Source of the DNA: Rhodobiaceae bacterium UBA7804
GTDB lineage: Bacteria; Pseudomonadota; Alphaproteobacteria; Parvibaculales; Parvibaculaceae
Assembly (NCBI GenBank): GCA_002480495.1
Contig: DLCG01000022.1
Coordinates: forward strand, 1 to 7,073
Direction of reading: 5' to 3'
Length of the DNA: 7,073 bases
In this document: piece after piece, positions 4,667 through 7,073 of the stretch
How the letters are laid out: every line of letters starts with the position of its first letter
Numbering within the stretch: the first letter of the stretch is position 1
Translations under genes and position numbers: made by a program
The notes under the pieces: generated by a model
Database searches by the model: none
What the model saw: the letters and a program-made list of their open reading frames with translations, nothing else
What the model was told of the DNA's origin: nothing

Positions 4667-5722
4667 TCAAAGCGGCTGGGTGCGGAAGCCGAGATAGAGA
4701 AGGCCGATACCGCCCGCGACCGCGGCGAGCCAGACGAGCGCACCGAGGATCGGGATCGAGATGCCGAGCCAGATAAGCGCCGTGGCAAGCACGATGCCGA
4801 CAATGCGGCCGAGTGTACCCTGCCCGAACTCGCCGATGCGGCGCGAGATGAAGTCACCAAAGGCGGCCAGCGTCGCGACAAGCCCGAAGACCATGCCGAG
4901 CGGCCAGAGTAGCAGCAGCAGGAAGGCAATGGGCAGGCCGACAATCGTGATGGCGACGAGAACGATGAGGATCGGCAGGCCGACGAGCCAGAGCAGACCG
5001 AGGCCGAAGGCAATGGCCCATTCATCCGCCAGCCCGTCGCGCATCCGTGTGGTGGTGACGGGCGCGAGAAGCGCAAGCGCGATGGCGAGCACGCCGAAGA
5101 AGACGGCGCCCGGCGCCGACATGTGATAACCGGGCGCGGCGAGCCCCCTGTCTTTCCAGCGCTCCTCCATGTGCTCGCGGCGCCACGTCTCCCGCATGTT
5201 GCCGCGCGGCGCAACAGGCTCAGCCCGCTCGACGCCGCGGCCGGACGCGAAATCCTCGCCATTGATCTCGCCCTTCACTTCCGCGTTCTTGTCGATCTGC
5301 GCGGTGGAGGGAGAGTAGTAGGTGACGTTTCCGTCGATCTCCGCATCGGGACCGAGCGCAAGATCGAGGCCGTAGAAGGTGACGTTACCCTTCACTTCAC
5401 CATTGATAAGGGCTTCCTGCGCGCGGATCGAAAGATCGCCGCCGATTTCGCCTTCGACGGCGACACGGCGCGCGGTGATCCAGGCATCGCCGCCGATCTC
5501 GGCATCGTCCGTGAGGATGACGATGCGGCCGGCGGCCGTGAGCCCGCCCTTCACCTTGCGGTCGAAGGTAAGCTCTTCCGCAGCGGCGAAAACATCCTCG
5601 CCCGACTGCCACTCGACGGCGCGGCCCGTGGCGGCCTCGGTTTCCTGCGCCAGCGCCGGGGCAAGCCCCACGCCGAGAAACACGAGAAGGGTGAGAACCG
5701 CAATCCGGATGCCGCCGCGCAT
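4667..5722 (-). CDS. Exported/membrane protein with bactofilin-like repeats and C-terminal transmembrane helices
   Basis: The 351-residue protein begins with a signal peptide (hydrophobic 7-22, likely cleavage after Ala-Leu-Ala 23-25). Residues about 50-155 are short repeats of the right-handed beta-helix kind found in bactofilin/polymer-forming proteins (AEIGGDAWI, GEIGGDLSI, GEVKGNVTF, AEIDGNVTY, AEVKGEI), one about every 18-20 residues. A charged linker (160-195, rich in Arg and Glu) is followed by hydrophobic segments at about 203-222, 235-288 (room for two or three helices) and 305-346 (two helices). The N-terminal repeats would therefore lie in the periplasm and the tail in the inner membrane. 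ATG at 5722 follows AAGGAAGGAGA with a six-base gap; the frame is open to 5824 but has no better start. Function is unknown; a scaffold role at the envelope is a guess. It is convergent with the GST gene across the DUF559 cassette. Confidence 0.85.
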   Translation of the reverse strand: MRGGIRIAVLTLLVFLGVGLAPALAQETEAATGRAVEWQSGEDVFAAAEELTFDRKVKGGLTAAGRIVILTDDAEIGGDAWITARRVAVEGEIGGDLSIRAQEALINGEVKGNVTFYGLDLALGPDAEIDGNVTYYSPSTAQIDKNAEVKGEINGEDFASGRGVERAEPVAPRGNMRETWRREHMEERWKDRGLAAPGYHMSAPGAVFFGVLAIALALLAPVTTTRMRDGLADEWAIAFGLGLLWLVGLPILIVLVAITIVGLPIAFLLLLLWPLGMVFGLVATLAAFGDFISRRIGEFGQGTLGRIVGIVLATALIWLGISIPILGALVWLAAVAGGIGLLYLGFRTQPL

Positions 5723-5756
5723 GAATGTCTCCTTCCTTGGCCTTCCCCCGGAAAGG

Positions 5757-5786
5757 ACTATAGCGCGGGAAATGAGGTGGAGACAG
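5757..5786 (-). promoter_or_regulatory. Weak candidate promoter of the bactofilin-like gene
   Basis: On the minus strand TATAGT (5762-5757) is a good -10 match, 35 bases before the start. The -35 region 18 bases upstream (CTGTCT, 5786-5781) agrees at only three of six positions. This is suggestive only. Confidence 0.25.
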
Positions 5787-5847
5787 GGTTGGGAAAGGAA
5801 TGCCAGGAACCTTCCGGCTTTCACCGCCCTCCAAGCTAAAATAGAAG

Positions 5848-5878
5848 TGTCATCCCGGGGCTTGTCCCCGGGATGACA
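5848..5878. repeat. REP-like palindrome with 13-bp stem
   Basis: TGTCATCCCGGGG (5848-5860), loop CTTGT, CCCCGGGATGACA (5866-5878) is a perfect inverted repeat between the carboxylase gene and the next minus-strand gene. This palindrome style is recurrent in intergenic DNA of alphaproteobacteria, from general knowledge. The minus strand has no T-tract directly after it (CACTTCTATTTTAG), so it may serve as mRNA 3'-end protection or a loose terminator for the carboxylase transcript. Confidence 0.8.
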
Positions 5879-5922
5879 ATGAATTTTTATCTACCTCAGC
5901 CTTAACCGGCGGAAGCTGCCGC

Positions 5923-7073
5923 TTACGCGAATTCCATGATCACCGCGTCGACGGCGAGGCTGTCGCCCGGCTCGGCGTTGATCTTCTCGACGGTGCAGTC
6001 GAACTCGGCGCGGAGGATGTTTTCCATCTTCATCGCCTCGACGACGGCAAGCGCCTCGCCCGCCTTCACTTCCTGACCCTCTTTCACGTGAATGGCTTTC
6101 ACGAGGCCCGGCATCGGGCAGAGGAGCATCTTGGACGTGTCCGGCGCGACCTTCTCCGGCATGAGCTGGTTGAGCCTGTGGCCGAGAACGGTGCGCACGA
6201 CCGCGTGAGCCGAAGCGCCGCGATAACGCAGGCGATACCCCTGCTTCTCGCGCCAGATCTCGACGACCATCGGCTCGCCATCGACCTCGCCGCGGAAGAC
6301 GGACTGACCGGGGCGCCAGTCGGAACGCACGAGATGGCTCTCGGTGCGGTTGCCCGCGTCATCCAGGAAGATGACGCGAAGACCGCCGCTCGTCTCCTCG
6401 GCGCGGACGCGGCGCGCCCAGTCATCGACGGCGACGACCCATTCATCCGGCAGCTTGCGCGGACGATTGGCGAGCTGACCCGAAATCTGGACCGCGCGCT
6501 CGGCATGGACCTCGTTCATGAAGACGGCAATGGCCGCGAGCTTCATCGCGCGATCGTCCGAGAGCGCCACGCCGCTGAAGCCGTCCGGATATTCCTCGGC
6601 GATGAAACCGGTGGTGAGACGGCCCTCGCGGAAGCGGGGATGCTCCATGATCGCGTTCACGAAGGGAATGTTGTGCTGGATGCCCTCGATATGGAACTGA
6701 TCCAGCGCGAAAGCCATGTGATCGATGGCGGCCAGTCGGTCCGGCGCATGGGTGCAGAGCTTCGCGATCATCGGATCGTAGAACATCGAAATCTCGCCGC
6801 CCTCGAAAACGCCCGTGTCGTTGCGGATGGTGCGGCCGTTCACGGTGCCCTCTTCCGGCGGCCGGTAGCGCACGAGGCGGCCGGTGGACGGCAGGAAGTT
6901 GCGATAGGGGTCTTCCGCATAGACGCGGGACTCGATCGCCCAGCCGTTGATCTTCACGTCGGACTGCTTGATCGAGAGCTTCTCGCCATAGGCGATGCGG
7001 ATCATCTGTTCGACAAGGTCGATGCCGGTGATGAGCTCGGTGACAGGATGCTCCACCTGCAGGCGGGTGTTCA
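5923..7073 (-). CDS. pccA: Biotin-dependent acyl-CoA carboxylase alpha subunit, probably propionyl-CoA carboxylase (partial, 5' end beyond window)
   Basis: The last 382 residues are visible, beginning NTRLQVEHPVTELITG, the end of the ATP-grasp biotin carboxylase active site. This is followed by WAIESRVYAEDPYRNFLPS (biotin carboxylase C-domain, with the catalytic arginine of ESR). Visible residues of about 175-310 form the middle (BT-type) domain that docks the beta subunit. The C-terminus is a biotinyl domain, MPGLVKAIHVKEGQEV then EAMKMEN, whose lysine (codon 6030-6028) receives biotin 34 residues from the end. With its beta subunit it carboxylates propionyl-CoA to methylmalonyl-CoA in the cytoplasm. 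Fusion of carboxylase and biotinyl parts plus the BT-like middle separates it from AccC. The frame has no stop up to the window edge; the GTG at 7056 is internal (Val of QVEHP), not a start. Methylcrotonyl-CoA or another acyl-CoA specificity cannot be excluded. Confidence 0.93.
   Translation of the reverse strand, partial: NTRLQVEHPVTELITGIDLVEQMIRIAYGEKLSIKQSDVKINGWAIESRVYAEDPYRNFLPSTGRLVRYRPPEEGTVNGRTIRNDTGVFEGGEISMFYDPMIAKLCTHAPDRLAAIDHMAFALDQFHIEGIQHNIPFVNAIMEHPRFREGRLTTGFIAEEYPDGFSGVALSDDRAMKLAAIAVFMNEVHAERAVQISGQLANRPRKLPDEWVVAVDDWARRVRAEETSGGLRVIFLDDAGNRTESHLVRSDWRPGQSVFRGEVDGEPMVVEIWREKQGYRLRYRGASAHAVVRTVLGHRLNQLMPEKVAPDTSKMLLCPMPGLVKAIHVKEGQEVKAGEALAVVEAMKMENILRAEFDCTVEKINAEPGDSLAVDAVIMEFA

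Noticed and set aside
5723..5824. Upstream extension of the bactofilin-like protein by 34 residues
   Set aside because: It would place a signal peptide internally, and the ATG at 5722 has a near-ideal Shine-Dalgarno sequence.
4555..5839. Alternative-frame ORFs over the bactofilin-like gene
   Set aside because: Ser/Arg-rich or charged translations without domains. The signal peptide, repeats and helices are all in the 4667-5722 frame.
6954..7056. GTG at 7056 as start of the carboxylase
   Set aside because: The frame continues upstream as NTRLQ, the conserved lead-in to VEHPVTE, so the gene simply runs off the window.

Overview
The window is chromosomal DNA of high-GC character. Protein style points to an alphaproteobacterium, probably of the Hyphomicrobiales/Parvibaculum-like part of that class: a stand-alone precorrin-2 dehydrogenase next to a [4Fe-4S]-type CysH, a small FliN-like protein beside lipB, a propionyl-CoA carboxylase alpha subunit, a DUF559 protein, and a TGTCATCCCGGGG-type palindrome. 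The genus is inference from sequence style and was not checked by any search.

Layout. 1-1535 (minus): a two-gene sulfur assimilation operon, a siroheme synthase N-domain gene (cysG-type) followed with a 4-bp ATGA overlap by cysH. An AT-rich leader with a candidate promoter lies upstream. 1587-1907 (minus): a strong terminator and a short FliN/SpoA-domain gene. 1950-2633 (plus): lipB, octanoyltransferase for lipoate attachment, diverging from the FliN-like gene. 2634-2870: a non-coding gap holding a hairpin, two inverted 11-mers and three 11-bp-phased GTCA repeats that look like a Pho box. 2871-3374 (minus) and 3497-4144 (plus): a divergent HxlR-family regulator and glutathione S-transferase pair, with three related palindromic decamers between them as candidate operators. 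4153-4661: a compact cassette of a DUF559 endonuclease-like gene bracketed by mirror-image two-hairpin modules, filling the space between two convergent genes. 4667-5722 (minus): an exported or membrane protein combining bactofilin-like repeats with hydrophobic C-terminal helices. 5848-5878: a perfect 13-bp-stem REP-like palindrome. 5923-7073 (minus): the C-terminal part of a biotin-dependent acyl-CoA carboxylase alpha subunit, most likely PccA, running off the right edge.

How the genes fit together. The cysG/cysH pair supplies siroheme for sulfite reductase and reduces activated sulfate to sulfite, although cysI is not visible here. HxlR plus GST looks like a locally regulated electrophile or redox response. 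LipB and PccA are core metabolic enzymes with no evident link to their neighbours. The most unusual element is the DUF559 cassette: both flanks share the same ordered architecture in opposite orientation, and its inner repeat reaches into the gene's stop codon. That suggests a small dispersed gene-plus-repeat unit.
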